A stretch of DNA of 34,000 nt from NCBI GenBank assembly GCA_945876035.1, contig CAMCMU010000050.1, positions 1 to 34,000 on the forward strand, read 5' to 3'. The stretch is from Schlesneria paludicola DSM 18645. GTDB taxonomy: Bacteria > Planctomycetota > Planctomycetia > Planctomycetales > Planctomycetaceae. The position numbers were made by a program, and so were the translations under genes. How positions within the stretch are numbered: position 1 is the first letter of the stretch; each line of letters starts with the position of its first letter. Shown piece by piece: positions 8,923 to 16,954 of the stretch. Under the pieces are notes generated by a model. It was given only the letters and a program-made list of their open reading frames with translations. It made no database searches and had not been told where the DNA came from.

Positions 8923-10569
8923 TCAACGAGTCGTCTCGATCGAACCAAAAGTGCGTTTCAGACGTGTCAGACCAGATTCTGTGATCTGACTGCCAGTCGC
9001 ATCAAGACGCTTCAGCGGAAGGAAATTTTCAAACGTCTTTCGGAGTGAGTCGAGTCCCGTGTCGGTGATCTTTGTATCTCGCAAACGCAGCTCGTTGAGC
9101 GTGGGGAAGAACCTCAAGCCCGAAACCACCCGTTTGAAGGCTGCGTCATCGCACTTCGAACCACTCAGATCGACAATAATGCCAGACTCTCCTTCTGTAA
9201 CCGTTCCGCCCAATTTTTGGACAGCGGCGACGAGCGAGCGGCGTTGCACACCGGGATATGCGATGTCACAACTGATTGTCGTACAAATCAGCCAGACGGA
9301 CCATGCCACTCCAAAGCGACGCTTTGTCACCGTGCTCCAGTTGGTCCGTACGATCAGCAGCAGCAACAATGTCGCTCCCGCTGCGAGACCCGAGAGCCAG
9401 ACGGCGTTCATTTGTGTGCGACCTTCGACAAACTTGACGCCAATCATCGCCATCATCGCGCCGGCTAAGAGCGTCAGGTTCACAAGAGTCACCCACCCCA
9501 GTGCATCATCGAACAAATTGCGTCTCGAGCCCGTTTTGGCAGAAGTTCCGGTAAATGTGACCGCGAAGACGACCAAGACACCGACGATCAGTCCTTCGTA
9601 GACATCGGCTCCGGTCTTAATGATTTTCGCCACGCCGTCGATCACAACACGTAGAAAGACGGCCCCGAGGAGTGTTCCTGGAATCGTCCCAATCCCTCCT
9701 TGCAAGCTGCATCCACCAACCACGGCGGCGGCGATGGCATTCAGTTCGTAGCCGCGTCCCAACGTCTGCGGATCGGCGACACTGAGCTGACTCACATAAA
9801 GAATACCGGCCAGCGACGAAAGGACGGCGCTGATGCAATACGCAAGCCACTTCCTGCGATCGGTCTGAATGCCACTCAGTCGAGCGGCCTGCTCATTTCC
9901 ACCCAAGGCGTAAAGATGCCGACCTGTCACGGTTTTACCGAGCAAAATCCACAACGCGATGGCAATCACACTCACGAGTATCGCAAGATTCCACGCTGTC
10001 CCCGAGATCGCTCCTGAAAGCTCGCGAAACATCGGGTCAGAAATATTGATCTGCGTTCTCGCCCCGCCGAGCAACGATTGCGTGATGCTTTCCACAATTG
10101 CGCGGCTGAGGCTTCGTAGTCCAACGAGCGTGCCTAGCGTTGCCACAAATGGCGGCAGACCAACCTCCGTGATCAGCCATGCATGAAGACTGCCGATCAA
10201 CAGGCCTGATATCAACGTTCCGGCAATAGCGAGGGCGATGACACCCGCCCCCAGTGGCTTGGATTGCTCCACCTCCTCCGGTGCAAGAATCAACAACAGT
10301 GTCGCACAGATCGTTCCACTGAAGGCGATTACCGATCCGGTGGAAAGATCGATTCCACCCGCGATAATCACGACCGCAGCACCGAGAGCAAATAACGCCA
10401 GCAACGAGACCTGCCGAGTCAGATCGATCGCACTTAAGCTCCACTGCGTCAAATAGTTGTGGTTTTTGTCTAGAATGCTAGTCAGGATGATCACGGCAAA
10501 AACCGCAGCCAGCAAGGCGAACTCATGTCGTCGCCAGAGTCGGTGTGTCGAGGAAGAGAGTTCACTCAT
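8923..10569 (-). CDS. RbsC-type sugar ABC permease fused to membrane/leucine-rich-repeat extension
   Basis: A protein of 548 residues. Residues 1 to about 345 are a BPD_transp_2 (RbsC/XylH-like) permease. Markers are 'IIAGGIDLSTGSVIAFSG' (68-85), 'LPPFVATLGTLVGLRS' (138-153), the cytoplasmic coupling loop 'ALGGNEQAARLSGI' (221-234) and 'LNAIAAAVVGGCSLQGGIGTIPGTLLGA' (276-303). Such permeases import pentoses or other sugars with a dimeric RbsA-type ATPase. The usual permease is about 320-350 residues. Here some 200 residues follow: about three further hydrophobic segments (roughly 359-379, 389-407, 420-437), then a soluble part with leucine-rich-repeat spacing ('LNELRLRDTKITDTGLDSLRKTF', 'LKRLDATGSQITESGLTRLK'). 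The frame is continuous with no stop at the junction. It lies downstream of the binding-protein gene on the same strand, with 224 bp between, and probably forms one transporter with it. No ATPase gene is in the window. Confidence 0.88.
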   Translation of the reverse strand: MSELSSSTHRLWRRHEFALLAAVFAVIILTSILDKNHNYLTQWSLSAIDLTRQVSLLALFALGAAVVIIAGGIDLSTGSVIAFSGTICATLLLILAPEEVEQSKPLGAGVIALAIAGTLISGLLIGSLHAWLITEVGLPPFVATLGTLVGLRSLSRAIVESITQSLLGGARTQINISDPMFRELSGAISGTAWNLAILVSVIAIALWILLGKTVTGRHLYALGGNEQAARLSGIQTDRRKWLAYCISAVLSSLAGILYVSQLSVADPQTLGRGYELNAIAAAVVGGCSLQGGIGTIPGTLLGAVFLRVVIDGVAKIIKTGADVYEGLIVGVLVVFAVTFTGTSAKTGSRRNLFDDALGWVTLVNLTLLAGAMMAMIGVKFVEGRTQMNAVWLSGLAAGATLLLLLIVRTNWSTVTKRRFGVAWSVWLICTTISCDIAYPGVQRRSLVAAVQKLGGTVTEGESGIIVDLSGSKCDDAAFKRVVSGLRFFPTLNELRLRDTKITDTGLDSLRKTFENFLPLKRLDATGSQITESGLTRLKRTFGSIETTR

Positions 10570-10793
10570 TGAGATACACGTCCAAAACCATGCGGGCTGC
10601 TAACACTCAACGACAAACAAGCCAACTCTCACCCGTACGGTAGACAATAGATTGCTTGGCAGCCGGAGCCTTCGCCCCACGCTTCGATTGCCGCTCGAAC
10701 TCTAAAACACATCAGGCATTGCCCACGGACTTGGAAAGCAGAACGGCCGGAGAGTTGCATAAAAAAACTCCATACTTGCCTTCCCAAAATCGA

Positions 10794-11960
10794 TCACGAG
10801 CCGGTCAGGCCATACTTCATCAGCCATTCTTGGAATGAGGGGAGTGCAAGAAACTCGACCGATTTTTTGAACCGGTCGGCATTCAATGGAGAATCGTCGC
10901 CTGGAACGACGACTTTGAGGCCGGTATCGAGAATGTCTCCATCCGTCTGACCATAATTGGGTAACATTTCGGCAATGGTAGCCTGGTCATCGACGATCAT
11001 TGCCCGCATCAATTTGACTCCTTGAAACCCCATGGCAAACGGATTTTGTACGACCATGGCATCGATCTGCCCCTCTTTCATGGCCGCAATCGCGCCCGGT
11101 TCAGCATCGAAGACAACGATAGTGAAGTCTTTCCGTCGGTTTAATTCTCGCACCACGTCAACAATCGCGGGAGCGTTGTACGACCAGATGCCAACGAGGA
11201 CATTCAATCCGGCGTGATTGCGGATCGCATTTCGGACATTTTCGCGAGCGAGCGCCTTATCGGTATCGTCGGCCATCTTGCCTCTGTCAACAAAATTCTC
11301 GCCCGCTCCCTGGCCAAATCCCTCGATCCGCTCAATCGCATTTTGAGCACCCGTCCGTCCGACAAACGTGACGTATTCCCCGCCGGCCGATCGCAGACCC
11401 TTGGCACAGGCTCCTAGCGTTTCACCACCCGCCAAATTGTCTGTCCCCACAAACGCAAAACGCGAATCACGGAACTGAGTACGGTCGAGATCGGAGTCAA
11501 TCGTCAGAACCTTGATCCCCTTCTTTTGTAGAGATCTCAGTTCGTCAGCCACGGCAACATTATTGGCATCAATGGCCGATACGCCCACCCCTGCAATGTC
11601 ACCCTGCGTCGCGTATTGTTGAAGTTTGGAAAGCTGACCCTGTGGCGTTCCATCGTTCACATCCAAAACCGCTTTGAGCCCAGAACTCGCCAACTTCAGT
11701 TCGCTATTCGCTGCGTTCAATCCCTCACGGCAGGCATCCCAGAACGGTGAATCACCATTGGTCAGAATAATGATCCTCTTCGTGCCAGCTCCGGAAATGG
11801 ATGCCGAACCCGTATCACTCCTCAAGTTTGGATCGCCGTGACCTGTCGTCGATGACTGGGATGGCGGGGATTGGGGAGCCGACGTATCACAGCCGACAAA
11901 CCAACCCGTGACCAACGCAATACAGACGCCATGGGACCATCGACGCGAACGAGAGTTCAT
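10794..11960 (-). CDS. Sugar ABC transporter substrate-binding lipoprotein (RbsB-like, Peripla_BP_4)
   Basis: I place the start at the ATG ending at 11960. GAGGA lies about 6 bases upstream, and the protein then begins with a Lys/Arg-containing signal peptide and a lipobox 'WFVGC'. The open frame extends 29 codons further upstream but without signal-peptide logic. The mature protein (388 residues in all) shows the periplasmic-binding fold: 'KRIIILTNGDSPFWDACREGLNAA' at the start of lobe 1, 'GVGVSAIDANNVAVADEL', 'GIKVLTIDSDLD', 'FVGTDNLAGGETLGACA', 'VLVGIWSYNAPAIVDVV' and 'IVVFDAEPGAIAAMKEGQIDAMVVQNPFAMGFQGV'. These match the ribose/xylose class of sugar-binding proteins, though the ligand cannot be read from sequence. 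It delivers substrate to the permease encoded 224 bp downstream. Confidence 0.92.
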   Translation of the reverse strand: MNSRSRRWSHGVCIALVTGWFVGCDTSAPQSPPSQSSTTGHGDPNLRSDTGSASISGAGTKRIIILTNGDSPFWDACREGLNAANSELKLASSGLKAVLDVNDGTPQGQLSKLQQYATQGDIAGVGVSAIDANNVAVADELRSLQKKGIKVLTIDSDLDRTQFRDSRFAFVGTDNLAGGETLGACAKGLRSAGGEYVTFVGRTGAQNAIERIEGFGQGAGENFVDRGKMADDTDKALARENVRNAIRNHAGLNVLVGIWSYNAPAIVDVVRELNRRKDFTIVVFDAEPGAIAAMKEGQIDAMVVQNPFAMGFQGVKLMRAMIVDDQATIAEMLPNYGQTDGDILDTGLKVVVPGDDSPLNADRFKKSVEFLALPSFQEWLMKYGLTGS

Positions 11961-12092
11961 AGGGGATCCTCGCGAAGGAAAAGCAGAACGGATGAAAATC
12001 GCACGGGAACTCATACAAAGGCTCACGATACAAACCGCCCACGCCACCGGTCAAGCAGTCCGTGGTTCCTGATTTGCAACCCCAAACAACTC

Positions 12093-12578
12093 TTAAACCA
12101 AGCGTCTGATGATGCGGCGACTGAATGCATCGAGTTGCTCGATGTTCGGAATGGAATAGCGAATGCCGTTGGAGTCAGCAATTAAGACCGACGTCGGTCC
12201 CAATCTTCGGCAATCGTCATCGCTCTCCAATTGGAAACGGGTCCGACCGCGATTGGTTTCAACGTCCCAAAAGCAGGGGGGATTGGGCGCACTGGTGGCG
12301 ACGATTCGCTGAATGACTGGGACGAATTCTCGCTCCGCAAGTTCGTACTCCAGAATATCTCGAGCAGCGGACGAGACCGATTCCAAACTCGGGAGATTGA
12401 AGATCTCATGACCGTTACCGTCCAGTAACGCAATGGCGTGGGCTCGATCCGACAAAGGGAAACACCGAATCGGCTCGACTCCGAGATGCTCGGTACCGTC
12501 CGGCATTACCATGACGAGTTGTCCCCACGCATCGCGATGAAACGTCAAACGAGTCAGATCAGAAGTAGCAACCATCAT
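12093..12578 (-). CDS. DUF1854 family protein
   Basis: A protein of 161 residues without signal peptide or membrane segment. The pattern 'LTRLTFHRDAWGQLVMVMPDGTEHLGVEPIRCFPLSD' at the N-terminus, 'ELAEREFVPVIQRI' in the middle and 'WDVETNRGRTRFQLESDDDCRRLG.TSVLIADSNGIRYSIPNIEQLDAFSRRIIRR' at the C-terminus fits DUF1854 over its full length. In other bacteria members are encoded beside ABC transporters, and some are annotated as associated with cyanophycin metabolism; no biochemical function is known to me. Here it lies 132 bp upstream of the sugar-binding lipoprotein gene on the same strand and may head that cluster. The start is one of two adjacent ATG codons, without a Shine-Dalgarno. Confidence 0.82.
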   Translation of the reverse strand: MMVATSDLTRLTFHRDAWGQLVMVMPDGTEHLGVEPIRCFPLSDRAHAIALLDGNGHEIFNLPSLESVSSAARDILEYELAEREFVPVIQRIVATSAPNPPCFWDVETNRGRTRFQLESDDDCRRLGPTSVLIADSNGIRYSIPNIEQLDAFSRRIIRRLV

Positions 12579-13834
12579 CGTAGGTGTCCAAAATTTTGAA
12601 AGGGCTCATCGAAAACGGAGTCCTACGATGCGAGTCCGTCGAGGTAACTCTAAAAAGTCCTGCTTTGATGGACCTGCGATTCGCAAGATGAACACTTCTA
12701 CCCGTCCGACAGCATTATTCGTCAAGCAGTGATCCAAGAGACACAGCGTATTCAGTCAGGGCATAATGTTCAAAGGAGATTAAAATGTCGGAACCGTCGC
12801 TTTGGCCTGCTCACGGGAAAACCTGCGAACATTTCCGTGGCATCGATCGTCACCTCTCGAACCAAAACACCGCAAAGAAATAACTCGACAAAAACGACGT
12901 TGGCTGATCGAAATCAACGTTCCAAGGCGAGCGTCCCTAATTCAACGAGATTGATAAGCGGCCCAGAAAAATCAACTGTACCAACGATGTGCGGCACTCG
13001 GGTTGTTAGTCCGATGGTGATCCACATGAGCGCGTTTCACGAGGCTTTTCCATTCGACGATTCCCCGGATTCAGCAATTCGCATTCTGCCGACCCAACTC
13101 ACGATGTCCGTGGACCTTCGGCATCAGCATAAAACAAGTCACTAGACAGCCGGTGCGACGAAAGAACTCCAGCTAGAAATTCGTTGGTGGAAAAGTGGAT
13201 CTTACCAATTGTGATTGTCTGCAAACCTGCACATTCCGAACGGGATTGAGACGCATCAACCATCAACGGAATTCTTAGTAGGATACCCGCATTCACGTTG
13301 ATGAACTCCTTGAACACGGGCTGAAATCGCGACTCTAAAGACTGAAGAGACCTAAAAACCACTGCCGTTAACATGTTTCTAAAATACAGTTTATGTCGTC
13401 TGTCGGCGAAACATTATTCGCCAGCGATATAAATATCGTTACAATTCTTAACATAGAATCGATTGCTGTTGCTGGTTCATTCGATACGACGTTCCAAGTC
13501 GAATTGAGATTTCCAACTGCGGCGAGAATTTGCACTATCGCTCTGTCTAAGTAGCGAACAGGATGACGATGCTAACCCTGTCGCGAATTGGTGTGAAATA
13601 CGGTGATTCGATGCAGCGTCTGACTGCACTGCTCGAGAGAGTGGTGTTCAGAAAGATCGCTGACGAATGACTGAATTTAAGTTGTGATCGAAATTTTCCA
13701 TCGCTCAACGGTGGTCGTCGATTGCTACGACTTGCCTTTTTGTGATGTCTATCAAGTTCCAGAGATTCCACAACCACGGATTACCTTCGGCTCGTGAGAA
13801 CGACCTGCCGAAACGGAAATAAGGAGATCCTCAA
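12579..13834. other. Large AT-richer intergenic region upstream of csrA
   Basis: About 1.25 kb without a supportable gene. Open frames of 75-140 codons on both strands have no motif and biased, basic composition. From about 13370 the sequence becomes AT-rich and contains two adjacent small palindromes: GGCGAA (13405-13410) with TTCGCC (13417-13422), and CGATAT (13425-13430) with ATATCG (13433-13438). They may belong to a promoter or regulatory region of csrA. Confidence 0.45.
13786..13812 (+). promoter_or_regulatory. csrA leader hairpin
   Basis: TTCGGC (13786-13791) pairs with GCCGAA (13807-13812), and inside it TCGT (13792-13795) pairs with ACGA (13800-13803). The tetraloop is GAGA (GNRA class), with a three-base bulge CCT. 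The ribosome binding site AAGGAG (13821-13826) begins 8 bases after the stem. GGA motifs flank it at 13778-13780, 13815-13817 and within the ribosome binding site at 13823-13825. CsrA proteins bind GGA-containing leader RNA and often repress their own mRNA, so an autoregulatory leader is a reasonable inference, not shown. Confidence 0.5.
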
Positions 13835-14047
13835 ATGCTCGTTCTATCCCGTCAACGCGATGAAAGTATTTTCATTGGCGACCATATTAAGATTACCGTT
13901 GTCGATATTCGTGGTGACAAAGTGCGATTGGGAATTGAAGCACCGACTGAAATTCCTGTTCATCGACAAGAAGTTTACGAAGCAATTCAACGCGAACATC
14001 AACGCGCTGTTGCGGGGTCTATCAAATCTGACGTATCCACGACATGA
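13835..14047 (+). CDS. csrA: Carbon storage regulator CsrA
   Basis: A protein of 70 residues with the complete CsrA fold: 'MLVLSRQRDESIFIGDHIKITVVDIRGDKVRLGIEAP..IPVHRQEVYEAI'. The N-terminal 'MLVLSR' strand, the 'GDKVRLGIEAP' strand and 'VHRQEVYEAI' contain the residues that form the RNA-binding surface, including the Arg of 'VHRQEV'. CsrA dimers bind GGA motifs in mRNA leaders and control translation and stability. ATG at 13835 lies 8 bases after AAGGAG. The gene is monocistronic, with over 1.2 kb of non-coding DNA upstream and a terminator-like hairpin 70 bp downstream. In many bacteria csrA sits by flagellar genes (with fliW); neither is found here. Confidence 0.95.
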   Translation: MLVLSRQRDESIFIGDHIKITVVDIRGDKVRLGIEAPTEIPVHRQEVYEAIQREHQRAVAGSIKSDVSTT

Positions 14048-14116
14048 AGAACTGAATTGGGCATCGTATGATGCCGCGATCAGCGTGTCGCGGTGTCAAA
14101 GGTTGCAAATCAAGCT

Positions 14117-14142
14117 AAGCCAATTCGTTCTGAATTGGTTTT
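14117..14142 (+). terminator. Probable terminator of csrA
   Basis: CCAATTC (14120-14126) and GAATTGG (14132-14138) form a perfect 7-bp stem with a 5-base loop, extendable by A-T, A-T and G-T pairs at the base. TTTT follows immediately (14139-14142). The T-run is short and the stem AT-rich, so efficiency is uncertain. Its place 70 bp after the csrA stop fits a rho-independent terminator. Confidence 0.5.
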
Positions 14143-15173
14143 GTCACTCGCCAGCAGCGAGTCCAAGAGACTGAATAGACCTCGCCCCGCTTCGATCGAG
14201 CGACGCTAGTCCTTAGTTGACTCTCACACTCCGCTGTCTGTCGGATATGGGACAAGGAATGAGGTCTTTGACAGGACAAAAGGTTGTCCGCAGGAGACTA
14301 GGTCCGGCTTGGACAGCGTTGTCGTGACCACGTGGTCGACGCCCCGGCGGGCAGATCACAGCGACCCAGCAAGCCCTCACCAATGCTCTATTATCGAAAA
14401 GACGACACGATCTGTGGACCACGTCGTCCACAAATTCGGTGATGATTATCAATCGAACTGTCTTCGATCTTCCATCACGCAACCGCGATGCAAACGCGGA
14501 GAATGCCGCCGTCAATGAGCGAGCGATTGCGTTGATCTTCGCCCCGTTGAGTGTCCTTGTGGACCATGAGACTGCACGTATCGTCACGTTGCCGATTTTC
14601 TATCGAAAATATTTGAGCCAACGTGTGAACTCATGTCGCGACTGATGTTCTTCGATTTACGAACAATTCCACCAACTACTGCGAGGCGGCGGGTTCGTGA
14701 CTGGATCGAGGCGTTGTGTGGGGACTTTTCCGCCGAGCGTGGAAGGTTGTCGATTTCCCCGGTGGGACACCAAAGACATCACGCCGCAGCACGAGATTGG
14801 CTTGCGATTCCTTGACCATCTTTCGCTCTGAACCTTTTTGCGGTTCGCGTTGACCCCTCAGTCAACCTGATCCGTTCTGTATCGTGCACGAATGACGATT
14901 CGTGACGTGCACAGAGATCTGCGAATTCGTGCTGAAGTTCGTCCACGAACCAGGTCTGCTGTCGCGCAATATGATTCGTGTGAATTCGACTTTGGGCGAC
15001 ACCAACGCGACAAGCAACCATGGCGAATGGACCAGATGACGCGGAGGGATTCGGCCATCCACAGCCTTGTCATAAATGGAGGTCCCGCTTTAAACCGGTC
15101 GTGCCGAATCATTTCGAACCGAGTCGGTCGAGGACGGGCAGACATTTCGAGAAAGTTGGACGAAGGGGGCGTG
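14143..15173. other. Intergenic, no intact gene
   Basis: About 1.0 kb with overlapping short frames on both strands and no recognisable protein. It holds a perfect 12-bp palindrome GACCACGTGGTC near 14327-14338, and a related inverted repeat TGTGGAC (14413-14419) with GTCCACA (14426-14432) around CACGTC. Degenerated coding sequence is possible but cannot be identified. Confidence 0.4.
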
Positions 15174-15569
15174 TCACGATTTTAAGATCCGGGACGAGTT
15201 GGCCGACTTCGACACGCCGCGGCAAAAGTCAGGGACAAAAAACGGGTAAAATGATGCGTCGGGGTCGATGATGAACGTGGTTCCCGCTTCAGACAGTTGA
15301 GCGGCAGCGGCAACCGCGTCCGTTGTGTGGCTTGGGGCGAGATCAGACCAAGCCAGATCGCGCGACGTTCCCAAAACTTCAAATCAACAGGGAACACTGC
15401 GGTTCATCCAAAACATAAAACCACCATCGAAACGGAAATTACCGGCCTGAGCGATTTCACATGCGACCGACAAGGACTCCACGCGAGAGATTTCATCTGC
15501 GCAACCGGCCGTACACCGATTGATGCGGGACAAAGTTCGCAAAGTGTCCTGAAACTCGCGACAAGTCAT
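15174..15569 (-). pseudogene. Interrupted reading frame, unknown protein
   Basis: On the minus strand an ATG at 15569 opens a 61-codon frame beginning 'MTCREFQDTLRTL'. A TGA at 15384-15386 ends it, and the same frame then stays open for a further 69 codons ('FEVLGTSRDLAWSDLAP', 'AVAAAAQLSEAGTTFIIDPDASF') to TGA at 15174. The ATG is 23 bp after the stop of the preceding gene on the same strand, as for an operonic partner. Codon choice on both sides of the TGA looks alike and gene-like. I do not recognise the family and there is no good ribosome binding site. It may be a roughly 131-codon gene with one nonsense mutation, a short gene plus chance frame, or chance only. Confidence 0.35.
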
Positions 15570-15592
15570 TGAACGGCAGCGAACGGAACTTA

Positions 15593-16396
15593 TCAGCGAA
15601 ACTGTGGGATTGATCGTTCTGTCCAGTTCGTCGAATCGCGACGAGGTTGCGATGCGTCAGTGCCCCAATCCGGTGTGGACTCTAGAGGCTCATCCGACCG
15701 AGGCTCCGGCGGCGGATCGTTGACATCATCCAACTCAAATAGCGAATGGTTGATCGGTACAACTGTGAGATGGCGGGTGACACCGGCCACCTGCATGATC
15801 TGAGTCGCATCAAAAGTTCTACCATTCCCCGTGGCAATCGAGGCTTGCAAAATTAGACGGTCGGACTCCGGAATTGACGGCAATGGCACGGTGAATTGAT
15901 AGCCCGATCCCATCAAGCCGTGGACCCAACATCGCCTGCACTCGTCTGCCGAAAATTTCCAATGCGCTATCTCCTGTTTTTGTTCTGGCATTGTAGAACC
16001 GATGAGTCGCAACTCGACCACTCCGGGAAGGATCACCTCTTGCCCATCGCTGTCGACGAGAGCTAGTTGAGCCACTAACGCATTCTGCCTCGCGATTCCA
16101 TCCTGGTTGAGAAACCCGGAAAGGAGTGAACGAATCTGCAATTTTACAGCACGCGAGAACCCGTCAGCCCGTTCAGCAATGCGAGTTCCATCGCAGAACT
16201 TTGCTAGTTCGGCCCGAAGTTCGTCCGTCTCACGTCGAAGGTCACGCACCTCTAATCGAGTCTGCGTTATCTGTCTTTCGTGTGAAGCAATGCACGTCTG
16301 ATGTTCGCCAATACGCGTGTGCAGCAGGTCGGTATTGCTCCAGTAGAGACAACAACAAACGAGGATCGCCGACATCCCTGTCAGCATATGTCGCAT
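15593..16396 (-). CDS. Membrane-anchored coiled-coil protein, conserved-looking, unknown function
   Basis: A protein of 267 residues. The start is decided by AAGGAG 8 bases before the ATG ending at 16396; the open frame extends ten codons further without a site. A hydrophobic, Cys-rich N-terminal anchor ('MLTGMSAILVCCCLYW') is followed by a heptad-like charged helix (about residues 27-72, with 'TQTRLEVRDLRRETDELRAELAKF'). Then comes a globular domain with 'ALVDSDGQEVILPGVVELRLIG', 'WKFSADECRRCWVHGLMGSGYQFTVPLP' and 'DRLILQASIATGNGRTFDATQIMQV', and a Pro/Asp-rich tail. The central blocks have the look of a family of planctomycete hypothetical proteins, as I remember them. I infer an envelope-anchored protein with its globular domain outside the cytoplasm. 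A small frame (16408-16590) ends at the ribosome binding site of this gene, and an interrupted frame follows 23 bp downstream. Confidence 0.75.
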   Translation of the reverse strand: MRHMLTGMSAILVCCCLYWSNTDLLHTRIGEHQTCIASHERQITQTRLEVRDLRRETDELRAELAKFCDGTRIAERADGFSRAVKLQIRSLLSGFLNQDGIARQNALVAQLALVDSDGQEVILPGVVELRLIGSTMPEQKQEIAHWKFSADECRRCWVHGLMGSGYQFTVPLPSIPESDRLILQASIATGNGRTFDATQIMQVAGVTRHLTVVPINHSLFELDDVNDPPPEPRSDEPLESTPDWGTDASQPRRDSTNWTERSIPQFR

Positions 16397-16407
16397 GGAT
16401 CCGCTCC

Positions 16408-16590
16408 TTAACGTGCAGGCCACCACAAATATTCACACAGGCGGTTTGACCGGCCGCAATCTGTTGTTGGCAAGCCCTTCACGGTCAACCGATCACCGTC
16501 GATCCTGTTAGGATAAAAGAAAGCAGAGTATCCGTTGAGCGCGAAGGATACTCCCCATTGTGTCAATCGAGCAACGCCAAATTGGCACAA
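16408..16590 (-). CDS. Possible small upstream ORF (60 aa)
   Basis: A TTG-initiated frame of 60 codons ('MCQFGVARLTQWGVSFALNGYSAFFYPN...CEYLWWPAR'). Its TAA stop is part of TTAAGGAGCGG, the ribosome binding site of the 267-residue gene, an arrangement typical of translational coupling. Against it: a TTG start, no Shine-Dalgarno of its own, no recognised family, and an 8-bp inverted repeat inside it. It may be a leader ORF or chance. Confidence 0.25.
   Translation of the reverse strand: MCQFGVARLTQWGVSFALNGYSAFFYPNRIDGDRLTVKGLPTTDCGRSNRLCEYLWWPAR
16526..16553. repeat. Inverted repeat GAGTATCC / GGATACTC
   Basis: A perfect 8-bp inverted repeat (16526-16533 and 16546-16553) with a 12-base spacer, in the divergent region between the coiled-coil protein gene and glnA. 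It could be an operator for a dimeric regulator or an RNA hairpin. Confidence 0.5.
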
Positions 16591-16644
16591 ACTTATTGAG
16601 AAGGGGTGAGGTGGCGAGTGCCAACCGCTCGGTCAAGGAAGAAT

Positions 16645-16666
16645 CTGCTTGCCTTAGTGCAAGCAG
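16645..16666. repeat. Inverted repeat CTGCTTGC / GCAAGCAG
   Basis: A perfect 8-bp inverted repeat (16645-16652 and 16659-16666) with a 6-base loop CTTAGT, about 290 bp upstream of glnA. No T-run follows, so it is more likely a protein-binding dyad or a weak RNA hairpin than a terminator. Confidence 0.5.
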
Positions 16667-16889
16667 TCGCAACGCTCGTTTGTGTGCCTGAACCCTGATT
16701 TATGTAATTGCCAATCACGCAACATGACACCACCATAAAAAGACAGCGTTCAGGTGCCAACACAAATTGTCAAATAAAAAGGACTCCGCATCAACGGCCC
16801 AGAACTGAGATCTCGGATCAGATCGAAACAGACTTCCCCGCTTGCCTGCTGGTATCGAGTTTGCATATTGTGTCGCTGGTTCAGAAACA
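16667..16889. other. glnA upstream region
   Basis: Non-coding DNA leading to the glutamine synthetase gene. I looked for a sigma-54 promoter (TGGCAC-N5-TTGC) because nitrogen genes often have one. TGGCAC occurs at about 16582 but lacks a matching -12 element. No convincing sigma-70 promoter stands out. Confidence 0.35.
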
Positions 16890-16912
16890 TTTCAGAGAGG
16901 GGACCTCTGAAA
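16890..16912 (+). promoter_or_regulatory. glnA leader hairpin
   Basis: TTTCAGAG (16890-16897) and CTCTGAAA (16905-16912) form a perfect 8-bp stem around the loop AGGGGAC, ending 42 bases before the glnA start. The loop presents a GGA. A second GGA lies in the ribosome binding site GGAGG (16943-16947). Loop-GGA plus Shine-Dalgarno-GGA is the geometry CsrA uses for translational repression; that role is an inference. It does not resemble the cyanobacterial glutamine riboswitch as far as I can tell. Confidence 0.45.
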
Positions 16913-16954
16913 AATCAGTGTTTTGTGTAAAAATGTACCTTTGGAGGCTCGCTT

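Noticed and set aside
13099-13777. Two short minus-strand frames upstream of csrA
   Set aside because: No ribosome binding sites, no motifs, and the region is AT-richer than neighbouring genes.
16582-16600. Possible sigma-54 promoter upstream of glnA (TGGCAC)
   Set aside because: The -12 element (TTGC at the right spacing) is missing.
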